From assembly GCF_963169125.1 (NCBI RefSeq), contig NC_084797.1, positions 99,845,868 through 99,909,867 on the forward strand: 64,000 nucleotides of DNA. The letters are read 5' to 3'. This stretch comes from Humulus lupulus. Its lineage: Eukaryota > Streptophyta > Magnoliopsida > Rosales > Cannabaceae. The position numbers and the translations under genes are program-made. Every line of letters begins with the position of its first letter. The stretch's first letter is position 1. The notes beneath the pieces are model-generated. The model searched no databases. It saw only the letters and a list, made by a program, of their open reading frames with translations, and was not told the origin of the DNA. This document shows positions 34,060 through 45,882 of this stretch, piece by piece.

Positions 34060-34189
34060 CCCCAGTCTCAGTTCCTGGAAACTACTCTCACATTTGTCTG
34101 ACCATACAAACTTCAGATTCTTCACCCCAGCCTCAGTTCCTGAAAACTACTCTCACATTTGTCTGACCATACAAAATTCAGATTCTTCC
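34060..34189 (-). repeat. 65-bp tandem duplication in element F pol
   Basis: The block beginning CCCCAGYCTCAGTTCCTG occurs at 34060 and 34125 with few differences. It duplicates the codons for [17 protein letters not shown] at the RT/RNase H border, next to the deletion-associated LTR. Confidence 0.85.
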
Positions 34190-35331
34190 GCGTCAACTTG
34201 ATCAATGGTGTGACAATCTTCGAAAAACCTTCCACTAACTGCCTATAATATCCCGCAAACCCAAGGAAGATCCTAATCTCTGAGGCATTCCTTGGCCTCG
34301 GCCAATCTCTAACTGCTTTTACCTTGGCCAGATCTACCTTATTCCCATCTCCACTGACAATATGGCCAAGGAATATCACCTCCGGTAGCTGAAACTCGCA
34401 CTTCTTAAACTTATCATACAACCTGTGCTCCCTTAATTTTAGCAATACCAACCAGAGATGTCGGACATGCTTTGCCTCTGAACGAGAGTAAACCAGGATG
34501 TCGCCGATGAAGACAATCACGAACTGATCTAAATAATCCTTGAACACCCTGTTCATCAGATCTATAAACATTGATGGGGCATTGATCAATCCAAATGACA
34601 TGACCAGGAACTTGTAATGCCCATACCTTGTATAAAAGGTCGACTTTGAGATATCCTCGTCCTTGATCCTCAGCTAGTGATCACCAAATTGAAGATCAAT
34701 CTTCAAGAATATTGTGTTTATCCTGCAACTGATCAAACAGATCATCTATCCTCGGTAGTGGGTACTTGTTCTTAATAGTTAACTTGTTCAACTCCCTGTA
34801 GTCTATACAGATCTTCAAGGTCCCATCCTTCTTCTTCACAAACAAAACTGGAGAACCCCATGGTGAGAAGATAGGTCTGATAAATCCCAGGTCTAATAAC
34901 TTATGTAAATGTACCTTCAACTCTGTTGGAGCCATTCTGTATGGTGCCCTCGACACTGGTCCTGTACTTGGCGCTAAATCAATGACGAACTCGATCTTCC
35001 GGTGTGGCGACAATCCCGGTAAGTCCTCAATGAACACATCCAAGAACTCACATACCACCCTGGTCTCCCCCGGTCCCATTGACATGACCCTAGTGGTATC
35101 CACCACATTAGCTAGGAACCCTATACAACCTCCTTGTAATAGGTCTCTAGTCCTCAATGATGATATCAGGGGAATGCGAGGTCCATGCACAATACCAACA
35201 AAGACGAAGGGGTCCTCACCCTCAGGCGCAAAAGTCACCATCTTCTTCTTGTAGTCTATAGTCGCCCCATATTTGACTAACCAATCCATCCCCAAAATCA
35301 TATCAAAGTTGTCCATACCTAACTCAATCAA
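34125..35331 (-). pseudogene. Element F protease end and reverse transcriptase
   Basis: Minus-strand: [20 protein letters not shown] (protease C-terminal part), [100 protein letters not shown]. The YVDD-equivalent reads [10 protein letters not shown], so the first catalytic Asp of F(I/V)DD is Gly. [13 protein letters not shown] and [20 protein letters not shown] follow. A frameshift or stop region lies at about 34600-34700. Sequence type is clearly chromovirus; catalysis is lost. Confidence 0.9.
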
Positions 35332-35396
35332 GTCTACTGATAGTTGCTAGTTGTCCACCATCACTGACAATGACCTAACCCATCTCCTAGAAACTA

Positions 35397-36431
35397 TCAG
35401 TTCCTTTGTAAGTAGTATAGTCTCAACCCCCTCAGTATAATACTCACAAGGTCTACACGATTATCAATCACTTTGCTAGAAACAAATGAATGTGTAGCAC
35501 CAGAGTCAATCAATACATTATATGAAGTATCAGCGCTAAAAAGCTGACGTGTCACCACAGAGGGACTAGCCTCAGCCTCAGCCTGAGTCAAGGCAAACAC
35601 TTGAGCTGAAATCAAGCTGTCTGCCTTCCTTGGTTTTTCTTTCTTCAAAGTCGGGCAGTCCTTCTTAAGATGCCCAATCACCCCACACAAGTAGCATGCT
35701 TTCGCCCAACATTCACCCAGATGGTGCTTTCTGCATCTAGCACATTTTGGGTAACTCCTCCAAGCCTCATTGCCGCCCTGGACACCCCGACCCCTGCTAC
35801 CAGGATCAGCAGTGGTCGAGCTGTCAGGGGTCTTCCTCTTCTGATCACTGGGGCATCCGCCCCTACCATATCCTTTAAGTAGAGGAACTGCCCTCCGAAC
35901 ATCCCGTGTTGCAGCGCTCTCCCTCCTTATCTTGTTCTCTGCCTCCTCAGCTGTGAGGGCCTTCTCAACCACCTGGGCATAAGTAATCTCCCCAGGCACT
36001 GAAGTAATTCGTACATCTCGGGATATCATAACTTTTAGCCCCCGAACAAACCTGTCTTGCCTGGTTGCGTCTATAGGCACTAGATCAGGTACAAACTTCG
36101 CTAGTCTGTCAAATTTCAGGGCATATTCAGTAACTGTCATGCTGCCTTGTACAAAACTGGTGAACTCATTCACTTCTTCGCCTTAACGACATTATTGTAA
36201 TACTTCTAGTTAAACAAATCTCTAAACTCCACCCAACTCATAGTAGAAACATCTTGAGCCTGGGATGCCACCTCCCACCAAATGCGGGCATTATCTTGGA
36301 ACATAAAGGTGGCATAAGCCACTCTGTCATTACCTGTCACCCTCATAAAGTCTAGGATGGAGGTAGTCAGGCTCATCCACTGTTCAGCCTTAAGTGGATC
36401 TGGTCCTCCCTCAAAGATTGGAGGATGTTGC
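35397..36431 (-). pseudogene. Element F gag (C-terminal part) and protease active site
   Basis: Open over 258 codons at 36173-35397. Capsid region: NEFTSFVQGSMTVTEYALKF, FVRGLKVMISRDVRITSVPG, VVEKALTAEEAENKI. Basic linker, then two Cys/His groups: CARCRKHHLGEC and the classical CCHC knuckle CYLCGVIGHLKKDC. Then retropepsin NVLIDSGATHSFVSSKVI (Asp-Ser-Gly). The upstream capsid part (36174-36431) is off-frame (FNDIVVKAKK-like region), and gag is then cut by the LTR at 36432 with TSD GTTGC. The CCHC knuckle contrasts with the CHHC form of the Tat elements here. Confidence 0.9.
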
Positions 36432-38287
36432 TGTTGGGGTTTTATGCCCTAATTAAAACCCAATTTCTTTGTAATCTCATTTACTATCAATAAAAGAATA
36501 TAAATCATTTTTTGACTTGGTCAATCACTTTGCTCACATGTTTTATTTTCATGATTATTTGTTTAATATAAACTTCTATTAAATCCCGAGCATATGAATA
36601 ATCGTATTTATAGTGACGTAATCATAGTGGAATATAAATATGATTATATGTTCAAAATAAGTTAGTCCTAAGATTAGTCAGTGCACAGGATTTACACTGA
36701 CTTGCCAATCTACGATATGATCTAGTTACACATTGTAGTGTTATGTTCTTTCCAGAACATTAGCAAAGTAGATAAGATCGGATGTATTTGTTACATCGGA
36801 CTGGACTGATATTGACAGTTGATAGGATAAGTAAACATACCATTATTATCTATTCTAGCCATATCATATAGTTGACCATAGGTCAATTCAATCTCAATTA
36901 TGAGTGGTTAGTATTCTAACTGATTGTATTATTTGAGTTCTTTGACTTGTTCGTTTCCAGCTTACCCTACAGACTAGCCCATACTTACATCTTGGGAACT
37001 CGATAGTATAATTGAGTGGGAGTGTTGATCATAGATATCAACATCTATAGCTTCTGATGAAGAAGTGAAATGATGATTTCCTTTTAGTTTGGTTCAAGAT
37101 GTTAAATGATATGCATATCATTTCAGTAATTAATATTAGTTTACTGAAATATTATTTACAAGGAACTAAGTGTTTTAAGGATAAAATATAATGAGGGGTA
37201 AAATGGTATTTTAGTCCCATCTCAATGTAGACCATCTATAGAGGATTGAGTGACAATTGTGGTTGTAACAATGGATAATTAATAACGTATCTATATTTCT
37301 TATAGAGCATTCTATGAATTCAAGAGTGCAATTCCGAGTCTTTAGTGGAGTCACGAGGAATTAATAAGTTAGTAAATTTATTTGTTAGATTTATGATAAC
37401 ATATTGGAGCTTGATTTCATAGGCCCATCGTCCCCATTGTACCTTGGATAAAATCATCTAGATAGTCTCAATTAATTGATTTAATTATCAATTAGAATTA
37501 TCAAAGTTCACCAGGTCAATTTTGAATAGTTTCACAGAGTTATGTAATTTAGAGAAGAAAAGAGAAATTATGGCATATTTATTAATTAAGATAAATTGGT
37601 ATCTAAATTAATAAATAAATTTAAATCAAGGTTCAAATTATAAATAATTAATTTGATAAAGGTTTTGAATAATTATTTATTTAATTAAATCAATAGAAAA
37701 TAATACATGCATTGATTTTAAGTCCAACAGGCTTATAATTAAATGATAAATTTCAAGGGCCTAAAGCCCATAATAATTTCAACCTAGAGCTGTTAATTGG
37801 CTATTATTTTATTAATTTTTTAATTAAATAAATGACATAATTGAGTCTATAAAAGGAATGCTAAGAGAGAGTTGAAATCATAAGTTTAAGATTTTTGAAA
37901 CAGAAGTTTCTGATAGGTTTAGATTCTCTCTAAACATAAGTCATTTTCAAAGCTTCATTATTCTTTCTCTTCTTCTCTCTGTATCTATCTCATGTGTTGA
38001 GAATCGCCCACCCTAGTCTATGTCACTCTTAGGATACTTTGGAAGGCTGTCAAAAAAATTGAAGATCGGTTCAGTTTCTTGGTAATACTCTACGATAGAA
38101 AGGATACAAGGGTTAGAGAAACTAAAGGAATGACTCATTCATTCCGCTGCGTATAATATAAATGGTCTTATCATTATTTATCTTTGAATTCAATTTTGGA
38201 AACATGTTCTAGGTTGTCTCATATTAATTTGTTTAATATTAGATCTACATGAAAATAAATAAAGATCATGTATAAGTTTTCCCAACA
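36432..38287 (+). repeat. Solo LTR in element F gag (1856 bp), probably copia type
   Basis: TGTTGGGGTTTTATGCCC ... AGTTTTCCCAACA with perfect TSD GTTGC (36427-36431; 38288-38292). TATA CTATAAAAGG near 37849 and a CT-rich leader give plus orientation. The end region with ATTCCGCTGCGTATAAT is of a kind seen in plant copia LTRs, but no internal domain is present to prove the superfamily. No gene inside. Confidence 0.88.
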
Positions 38288-38566
38288 GTTGCTTCCTAAA
38301 TCTCTCGTACAACAGCTCCCACCTGTTCCCAATCTCAGCCAGCTGTACTACCGGTGCCACAACAGGTGGCAAGTCTGGTGCAGCGTTCCCTGGAGGAACC
38401 TGTTGTCTCAGAAGATAAATCTCTTACTCTTGACTCTAAAGTCTAGCTTGCATATCAGCAAGCATCTGCTACCAGTTCTCAGGGACTGGTGGAGGGTTCT
38501 GACCTTGATTATCATCCCTGGCCTCGATCTCAGCGTTGGCTAGTCGAAATGATCGCCTTGGAGGCA
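38288..38566 (-). pseudogene. Element F gag N-terminus
   Basis: Starts at ATG 38566 on minus: MPPRRSFRLANAEIEARDDN, NPPPVPENWQQMLADMQARL, one in-frame stop in QSQE*EIYLLRQQ, then NAAPDLPPVVAPVVQLAEIG, running into the LTR at 38287. A heptad-rich helix is typical for chromovirus gag N-termini. The start is about 440 bp inside the 5' LTR. Confidence 0.8.
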
Positions 38567-38990
38567 TAACTCTCCAAGTATATCTGCAATCAACGACTCA
38601 GATAATCAAGCAATGATAACAGGTTTTGAAATCGCTCCACGGTCCAATGCTAACAATCAAGCAACAACATGCAATCACAATGCTAACAGGGATTTCAACA
38701 ACTATCCACATACAATACCAATACTAATAAGCATGCCTCATCATATACACATAGCATTCAAGGGCCAAACCCTATCGGTATATCTCATGCTTCCTAGTAA
38801 ATAAGCAGATAAGGCATTCCCTATCAGTATATCTCATGCTTCCTAGTAAACAAGTAGATAAGGCATTTATATTTCATTTAAACATTTAAACATATAATCA
38901 CATATACAGTTACCAAACCCTGAGTCGAGCTTGTCTTTAGCAGCGAGTGTACATGCCCAACCAGTCTTCAGGAACCCATAAACCTAGACT

Positions 38991-39002
38991 GCTCTAATAC
39001 CA
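38991..39002 (-). other. Primer binding site of element F (tRNA-Met type)
   Basis: On the minus strand TGGTATTAGAGC, three bases inside the LTR end. It differs by one base from the TGGTATCAGAGC complementary to initiator tRNA-Met used by many plant LTR elements. Confidence 0.88.
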
Positions 39003-39005
39003 AGT

Positions 39006-41352
39006 TGTAATGCCCTAGATAGGCAAGACCATTACACTGTATATTTTAAATAGTGTTGGACTTGCTAATCAAGTCATTTGGACATAAATGTGTTACTAAG
39101 GTCAATTAACAGATTAGGGTTAAAAGATTTTGGTCATGAAAATAGTTGTTTTCATTAAAAATTTAAGTATGTACATGGGATCCTGAAAATAGGTGTTTAC
39201 AAGGCATTTACAACTCTCAAAATGATTACAATTAAAGCCAGCCTAAGTGACAAAATAAAGTTTGGCTCTAGTCCCTGTTGATCCCACGGCCATGGTGCTC
39301 GAGCAGCTGCAAACGTACAGGCCTCCCATAAAGCTCTCCAACATCACGGCTGGTTCAACTTTCCCTTTCCTTTACCTGCACTACATAGCACTCGTGAGCC
39401 AAGGCTCAACAAGAAAACTTAATTCTCAATCATAAATGGACAACAATATCTAAACAGTAAACTTAAATCAATCAGTTCAATAACAACAGAACATAAGCAA
39501 TAAGCTAGGCAATGATAATTAGCTCAATCCAACATGTAATTCAATCTCAACATTCAGTACAGTTAGTTAAGTGCAAACGACACTTCTGTTTATTCGGTGA
39601 CGTTTAGGCCTGACACCTTTAGGTGAGCCCCCTGGTTATATAGCTGACCCCAACACGCTTAGGCCGAGTTGCGTTCCGCACACTTAACATCAACCCCGGC
39701 TCCCTTAGGTCGGACTTTCAAATCAAATATAATAAATGAATAGATTGCAGAACATGCAATCGATCGCAGCACAAACAAGCATGCCTATCCAGATATTCTC
39801 AAATACATATATATTCACAATCATAATCATATTCATTAATAGCGGTCCAAGCCCCGTTCACAACATGGGTGCAGTTTTCTTACCTCTAGTCCTGAACTGC
39901 AAGTGTAAGACGGTCCCGAGCATGATCCTCAATCCCGAGCCTTAACGGTATTGCCTAGTCACAATGCAATAATGGATAACCATCAAAACATAAACTGATT
40001 AAAAGCCTCAAAATAATATACTAGCCTCCGGGACCTCGAATTCTACTAAATCGGGTAGTAGGATCCTTTTCGAGCACTTAGGTTTGTGTTCCCGAGCCTA
40101 AAAACCCTATTTGGCCAATATTTCCTATTTGAGCTGCGACCCTCCTCAAAGGCATCGTGGCCCTCTACAAGTTAGAGAGCAATCTTAGACTTTTCTCTAG
40201 ACACGCACCACGGCGTGCCCTGCTCAGCATCGCGGCGCCAAGATAGTTCAGCAACCCTTTTAGCCCTCCTGGTTTCATGCGGGCCGCAGCGCCCAAGAAC
40301 AGCGCCGCGACGCAACCCCGCGAACCCAGAAACTTCACCATTTTCCCTGTGTTTTCCAAATCAAATTCACTAAAAATTCAGCCTAAACAACAGCTAAACC
40401 CAGAATTTAGTCTAGAACTCCCATTCACACAACACAAGCAACATTATTACCCCTAAAACTAACTGAGAACCCTATCCAATCCTAACAACCAAGGCTAGAA
40501 CAGAAACTCAGTCAAAACCTATACTAACCATGGAAATTCACAGAGAAATCAAGTTGTAAAGTTTACCTTAGAAAGGATTCAACCCCTGAGCTAACTCCAA
40601 TTTTGCTTCTAGCTTGATTCCTTAGTTCCTAGCCCAAATTTCATAGAATTAGTGTTCTTCTTTCATCTTTCCAAAGTTCCCCAAAGAAAGTGAGAAAGAG
40701 GGTAAATGTGATAGAGAGAACCCTTAGTGGTTTTGTGTTTCTGGTCACTTCATGTATACTTTCCCAAGCCTATCTCTTAACACAAAAGACCAAAATGCCC
40801 CTAAACATATCCTTAGCCTTTTATTGCCTTTAAGGGTAAACCAGTCATTTACCACATTTCCCGCTAATCCTCAAGTGATCCTATAAATTCTCAATTAATC
40901 TCGACGTGACCAAATAATCACCAAATAACTACCTGTTACACAATAAATCCTAAGTACGCACTTTGTCCCCGAAATACCCCTAGGCTCACCCTGAGCCGGA
41001 CATTTGACCTCATTGTGACTATTCCGCTAATCCGCTCACTAGGATCTCCTCGAGCTGAATATCACAAATATATCCAAATAATAATGTGTTCTCAATCATT
41101 TAACACATATAATCACATTTATACCCTCAATGGGTCAAAATTATAAATACGCCCTTATTAACAACAATCGGGCCCACATGCATATTTAATACACATAAAC
41201 ATGCACATATATTCATATTACCTTTTAAATCATGTATGCCACGTAGTTACACCTTTAATCTATTAATTTCACACACATATATATATCCAATTATGCCCTC
41301 CCGACACACTAATCAAGGCACTAAGCCTTATTAGCGAATTTGGGATGTTGCA
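39006..41352 (-). repeat. 5' LTR of element F (2347 bp)
   Basis: TGTAATGCCCTAGATAGG ... TTTGGGATGTTGCA. Pairs with 10133-14541. Carries CCTTTACCTGCACTACATAG (about 39371) and TTTTCTTACCTC (about 39874) and a GC-rich patch with GGGCCGCAGCGCCC and CAGCGCCGCGACGC (40280-40315). Confidence 0.92.
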
Positions 41353-44300
41353 TTATTCTTGGATCTAACTGTAGGTATGAGGCTACTCATAGGATTGCAA
41401 ATGAGTTAATCTTTGAGGGCAATAGTTAGTTTTCTCAAGTTCTTGAATTTTGGTGATTGAGTGTGTTTTAAAGAGTTGGGGTTGTATGTTTTTGTGTATC
41501 TGTGTTGCTGGGAACATTTTCATGGTTAAATCTAGTTTAAACTGTATTTTGGGGTGAATTCGGAGGAGCTGTGATTTCTAAAAATCGTTCAAAATTCTGC
41601 ATTCGCGGGGTCACGTCGCAACGCTGTTCTTGGTGCGCCGCGGCCTGCACGAACTCAGCGAGGCAAAAGGTGCCTCAAACTGACTTAGAGCCGTGACACT
41701 TGGCGGTCTGCGTCGTGACACATGTGTAGGGATTTTGGGCGTGGGGCTCTCTGCCTAGTTGAGTGTCGTAGCCCTTTGATGGGGGCATGGCGATGCTAAG
41801 GCAACTTTTAGAGTATCTTGGTTTTGGGATTTGGGAATCAAGAACAAAGGGCTCGGGAGCGGTTCCACTACCCGGTTTAATGGGTCTGAAGTCCTGAGGG
41901 CTAGGGTTTTGTAACACCCTAAACTCTAGGGACCGTCACGGTGTGCCTTATAAACAGTGCTAAACTCACTAATTGAGTCATTTGGCCAAAATCGTGTAAC
42001 TAAGTATGATTAGCAGTTTAGGGATTAAAAATTTTGGTTAAGATATAATGTTTCGTTAGAACTTTTACTATATACATTGGGATCCCAAAAATATAATTTA
42101 AAGGTCTATTACAAGAAAATATTTACAACCAGTCGATCTAAGCGGCAAAACAGGGTTTAACCCTAGTTCCTCTTTTAACCCTCAGCCGTGGCGATCGAGC
42201 AGCCGCATATGTACACATCGCCACCTAAGCTCTCCAACTCAAGGATGGTCCTGCTTTCTTTTGCCTTTACCTGCACCACATAGCACCTGTGAGCCGAAGC
42301 CCAGCAAGAAAACTTAATATGCTCATGAACAGTAATAACATGTCATCAAATCATAAGGCACACGCCTAGCAAATATAGCCCTATTCAAGCAAGCAAATAA
42401 GTTCACATAATGATGGGTATCCAGGATAAGGAATCCTACCCTCCTGAGTGGATGACTATCAAGTCAATCCTAATCAGATTAGTGATTTAACACTGGTGGT
42501 TCCGGTAACCATGCTGGGCTTATAGCCCAAAATAGAAGATTGACAGTTGTAAAAGTCACTAAGGTGGGTTCCGTTCCCTTTATAAATAAGTGATTCTTTC
42601 ACTAGCTTAAACAAGATAGGTGTTCGATGAACTAGTCACCAATATAACCTATCACATGACCATAGAGTCACAACCATGGGATTCCGCTCCCTAGCCACGT
42701 GACAAACAGTCACCTAGGCCTTTGGCCCTGGCTCTGAGTAACTAGTCCTAGACTAGTCAAGCACTTAGAATTTTCATCAACCTTTGAGTCGGTCCAGCAT
42801 TAATGCTCCTAGAGTCATTCAACGCTGATATCGATTAGATCTAATCTTTTATCGGCCCTGCGTTCATGACGCTTATGCTGTTTCTGACTCTTAGGTCAGT
42901 AATACGCGACCAATGCCGACCCTGACTAGTCAGTGCCATACACAAGTAAGCAATGCTACCAAACATACATCATATGTCAAATATCCAAATACAGGGCATT
43001 CAGCATGCTTACTTAACAATTGCTAGCATAATTGGAATCATGCATAAACACAGAGACTCAAGCTCTGAACAGTCTTATATTCAATATTCATGGCATGCCC
43101 TAATCACATGTTTCTTGTGCATCACATGCATCACATTTAAACATCCAACATGCCTCATTAATAACCATATACAAGTGAGCAAGATTCTAAGCATTCAATA
43201 TGTTATCTATATTCACATTTAAACATCCAACATGCATCAAGAATAACCATGCATGTCACATATGGGGTGCAATTTTCTTACCTTTGGTCCAAGCACAGGT
43301 TACCAATAAACAAGCCACAAGCACGATCCTTACTCCAAGCCTCTAGTGATAACCTAGTCACAACCACAAATTGTGATCCAATGAGTTCAAGTTCTAAAAC
43401 CAAACCTGGAACCAAAACCTAGCTTCCAAGACATCAAATTCCACTAAACCAGGTAGTAGGAACGATCCCGAGGCCTAAGGTTTGAGTTCCCCTAACCAAA
43501 ACATCAATTTGGCCATAAACAGCACCAAGCACCACGGCCCTCCCGGCAAGCGCCGCGACCCTCAGGCCAAACAGAACCTCCACCTGCTTCTTCAAGCCTG
43601 GGCCGCGGCGCCCAAGAACAGGGTCGTGGCCCAACCTCGGACCAGCCATTTTTCCCCGTTTTTAACCTTTTAAAACCTTCCAATAACCTATCCAAACATC
43701 TCCAAACTCAAAAATCAAAGTTCCCAAACATCCCCATGATCCAAAACCCATAAAACCCAAGCTTCAATTCAATCAAAAACTCATTAAAACACAAAGTCCA
43801 ATTCAAGCTTAAAAACTTTAAAAACTTAAAACTTAAATTACCTCCAATTGAGTTGTTTCCAACTAAATCCTCCGGCTGATAAGCTTCTAATCTTTCCTAG
43901 GATCGCTATGCCTTGATCCTTGCTTGAATCAGAGTCCTAGAACTCAAGTTTCCTTTGAAAATGTGATCGAGAGACGAAAATGGAACTTTGAGGGAGAGAG
44001 AACTTCCTGAACGTTCTTTTTATTTATTAAAAGGTTACTTCAAGCTTAAGTAGCCTCAAACAAATCCTAACGCTCGGGGTCCCGAAAACACTCCTGGGGG
44101 GCAAAATAGTCAAAACCTCCATAATTTCCCCCTGATCTTACTAACTCCCAATTTATCATCAAATTTTTATTCCTATTACCCAATAATCCGATAATGCTCT
44201 AAATACCCTTTGACTCACTCCGTGTCAAGAATAAATCCAGTTGTGACTTTCCCACTAGCTTACCTCCTAGGATTGTCTCGCGCTGACTAACCCTAGCATA

Positions 44301-45444
44301 ACCAAATAATAATAAAGCACCACACACATATCACATATATGCCAAATATGCTCGAAATGGCCAAAATACGAAAATCACCCAATTAATCATAAATGAGTTC
44401 ACATGCATATTTAATACACCTAAACATGCATATTATCATTTAATAGCATATTAAATCAATTATGGCCCTCCCGGCCTCCTAATCAAGGTCCTAAACCTTA
44501 TTAGGAAATTAGGGGCATTACAGGTTTGGTCTTGGAACCCTTTATCGGTTTTAGTTCTTGATGGATTTCCCCAATGTGTGTGTGACTAGGGTTGACCGCT
44601 AGGCTTGGGAGGAAGGAATTGTGCTCGGGGTCGCCTCACATTATTGCTCAGGACTTGAGGTAAGAAAATTTACACTTGCACTGAGTGTAGGGCATGTGCC
44701 GCGATTATAGGGCACGAGGATGACCGTGCCATGAATCTGGTTAAAGTTAATGTCTGCTTTGTATAAATCTATGTTGTTATAACTGTTTGTACTAATTGAT
44801 TGTGATCATGATCGCTCGACCGTGAGCCCGTTATTAGCATTACATGCGTAATGTATGTTGTAGTGGCAGGGCCATTACAGGGATGTGATATCCACGATAG
44901 TGGCGGGGCCATTGTGGTGGTGCGATATCCATCTACTTGGTGTGAGTCGTATATTGATTGGAAAATCTATGTAAACCTGTTGTGGTTATAAAGTATGCAG
45001 TACATGTTAATGCCTATCTGGATAACTATTTTATTTGTTTGGCTTTTCTTATTGAGCCTTGGTCACAAGTGCTTCATGGTCCAGGTAATGGCAAAGTAAA
45101 GTTGTACCAGCCATTAGTTGGAGAGATTCGAGAGCGACGTGTACATATGCGGCCTACTCGACCGCCACGGTCGAGACTTCTTTTGGGGATCTAGGGTCTT
45201 GGTTGATTTTGTAGCCTAGGTCGGCCATTTTGTACCTTGTTTACAGTTGTAACTACTTATAAACTCTTTTCTGGGATCCCATATATATACTGAAACTTTT
45301 TAATAAACAATATTACTCTTTTGGCCAAAAAATTTTAATACGTAACCCTTTAATTACACGTTTGAGTCCAAATGAATCGCTTAACGAGTTAAACACTATT
45401 TTTAAACACATAGTGTAACAGTCCTGGATTAGTAGGGTGTTACA
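41353..45444 (+). repeat. Plus-strand chromovirus LTR, 5' half missing, split by a nested LTR
   Basis: Own sequence is 41353-41909 and 44523-45444. The end GATTAGTAGGGTGTTACA is the reverse complement of the start of the LTR at 7440. It carries ACTTGAGGTAAGAAAA (about 44653-44668) and CATGGTCCAGGTAATGG (about 45076). Its first half (U3) is not found: at 41353 it abuts the end of the element F 5' LTR, yet the sequence left of F (10132) is not LTR-like. Confidence 0.8.
41910..44522 (-). repeat. Solo chromovirus-family LTR (2613 bp)
   Basis: TGTAACACCCTAAACTCTAG ... TTAGGGGCATTACA with perfect TSD GGTTT (41905-41909; 44523-44527), inside the plus-strand LTR. Longest member; its extra length lies between the two conserved blocks (TTACCTGCACCACATAGCAC at 42267 and TTTTCTTACCTT at 43272). 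GC-rich patch with GGGCCGCGGCGCCC at about 43600. Confidence 0.94.
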
Positions 45445-45529
45445 AAAGTGTTTCTTTGGAGTATAAAAGAGTACCCAAAAAGCTTGAAGGCATTTGGAGA
45501 TGTTTTGGGTCGATGTACGGGGTAATTCA

Positions 45530-45882
45530 ACCATGGAAGCAAATACATAGCGACTTGTGAAGCAGCTAAGGAAGTGGTTTGGTTGAGGAAGTTTTACACT
45601 GATCTGGAAGTTGTTCCAGATATGGATAAGCCACTAATCTTGTACTGTGACAACAGTGGAGCAGTAGCTAATTCCAAAGAATCTAGAAATCACGAGAGAG
45701 GGAAGCATATAGAAAGGAAATACCATCTGGTAAGAGAGATTGTAAACCGAGGTAATGTGACAGTTATGAAGATAGTGTTGGAACAGAACCTGGCTGACCC
45801 GTTAACCAAGACACTTCCTGCAAAGTCGTTCATGGGTCACGTGCGCAATATGGGATTAAGGGAAATGCCTCACTTGCTTTGA
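45530..45882 (+). pseudogene. Ty1/copia RNase H C-terminal end
   Basis: Reads KYIATCEAAKEVVWLRKFYT, LILYCDNSGAVANSKES, KHIERKYHLVREIVNRGNVT, LEQNLADPLTKTLPAKSF, ending EMPHLL and stop. This is the typical copia RNase H/pol end (CDNSGA, HIERKYH, NLADPLTK). Upstream (45445-45529) the expected STMEAEY region is frameshifted and quickly lost next to the chromovirus LTR. It is the 3' remnant of an element whose LTR follows. It would have removed RNA from the RNA-DNA hybrid. Confidence 0.9.

Larger units (their letters stand above)
10133..41352 (-). mobile_element. Element F: chromovirus (Tekay/Del-like Ty3/gypsy), heavily nested
   Basis: Minus-strand element: 5' LTR 41352-39006, tRNA-Met type PBS, gag-protease-RT-RNase H-integrase-chromodomain, PPT at about 14545-14556, 3' LTR 14541-10133. 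Its own sequence is interrupted by LTRs at 11147-13682, 27038-29415, 29467-31468, 32129-34053, 36432-38287 and by complete element C (14607-26174). The first 200 bp of the two LTRs differ at about 13 positions, mostly transitions. The flanks are TTAAT (left) and TTATT (right), an imperfect TSD. A chromodomain after the integrase plus the TGTAAYGYCC...TTACA LTR type points to the Tekay/Del clade. Not functional: RT lacks a catalytic Asp and integrase has stops. Confidence 0.88.
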
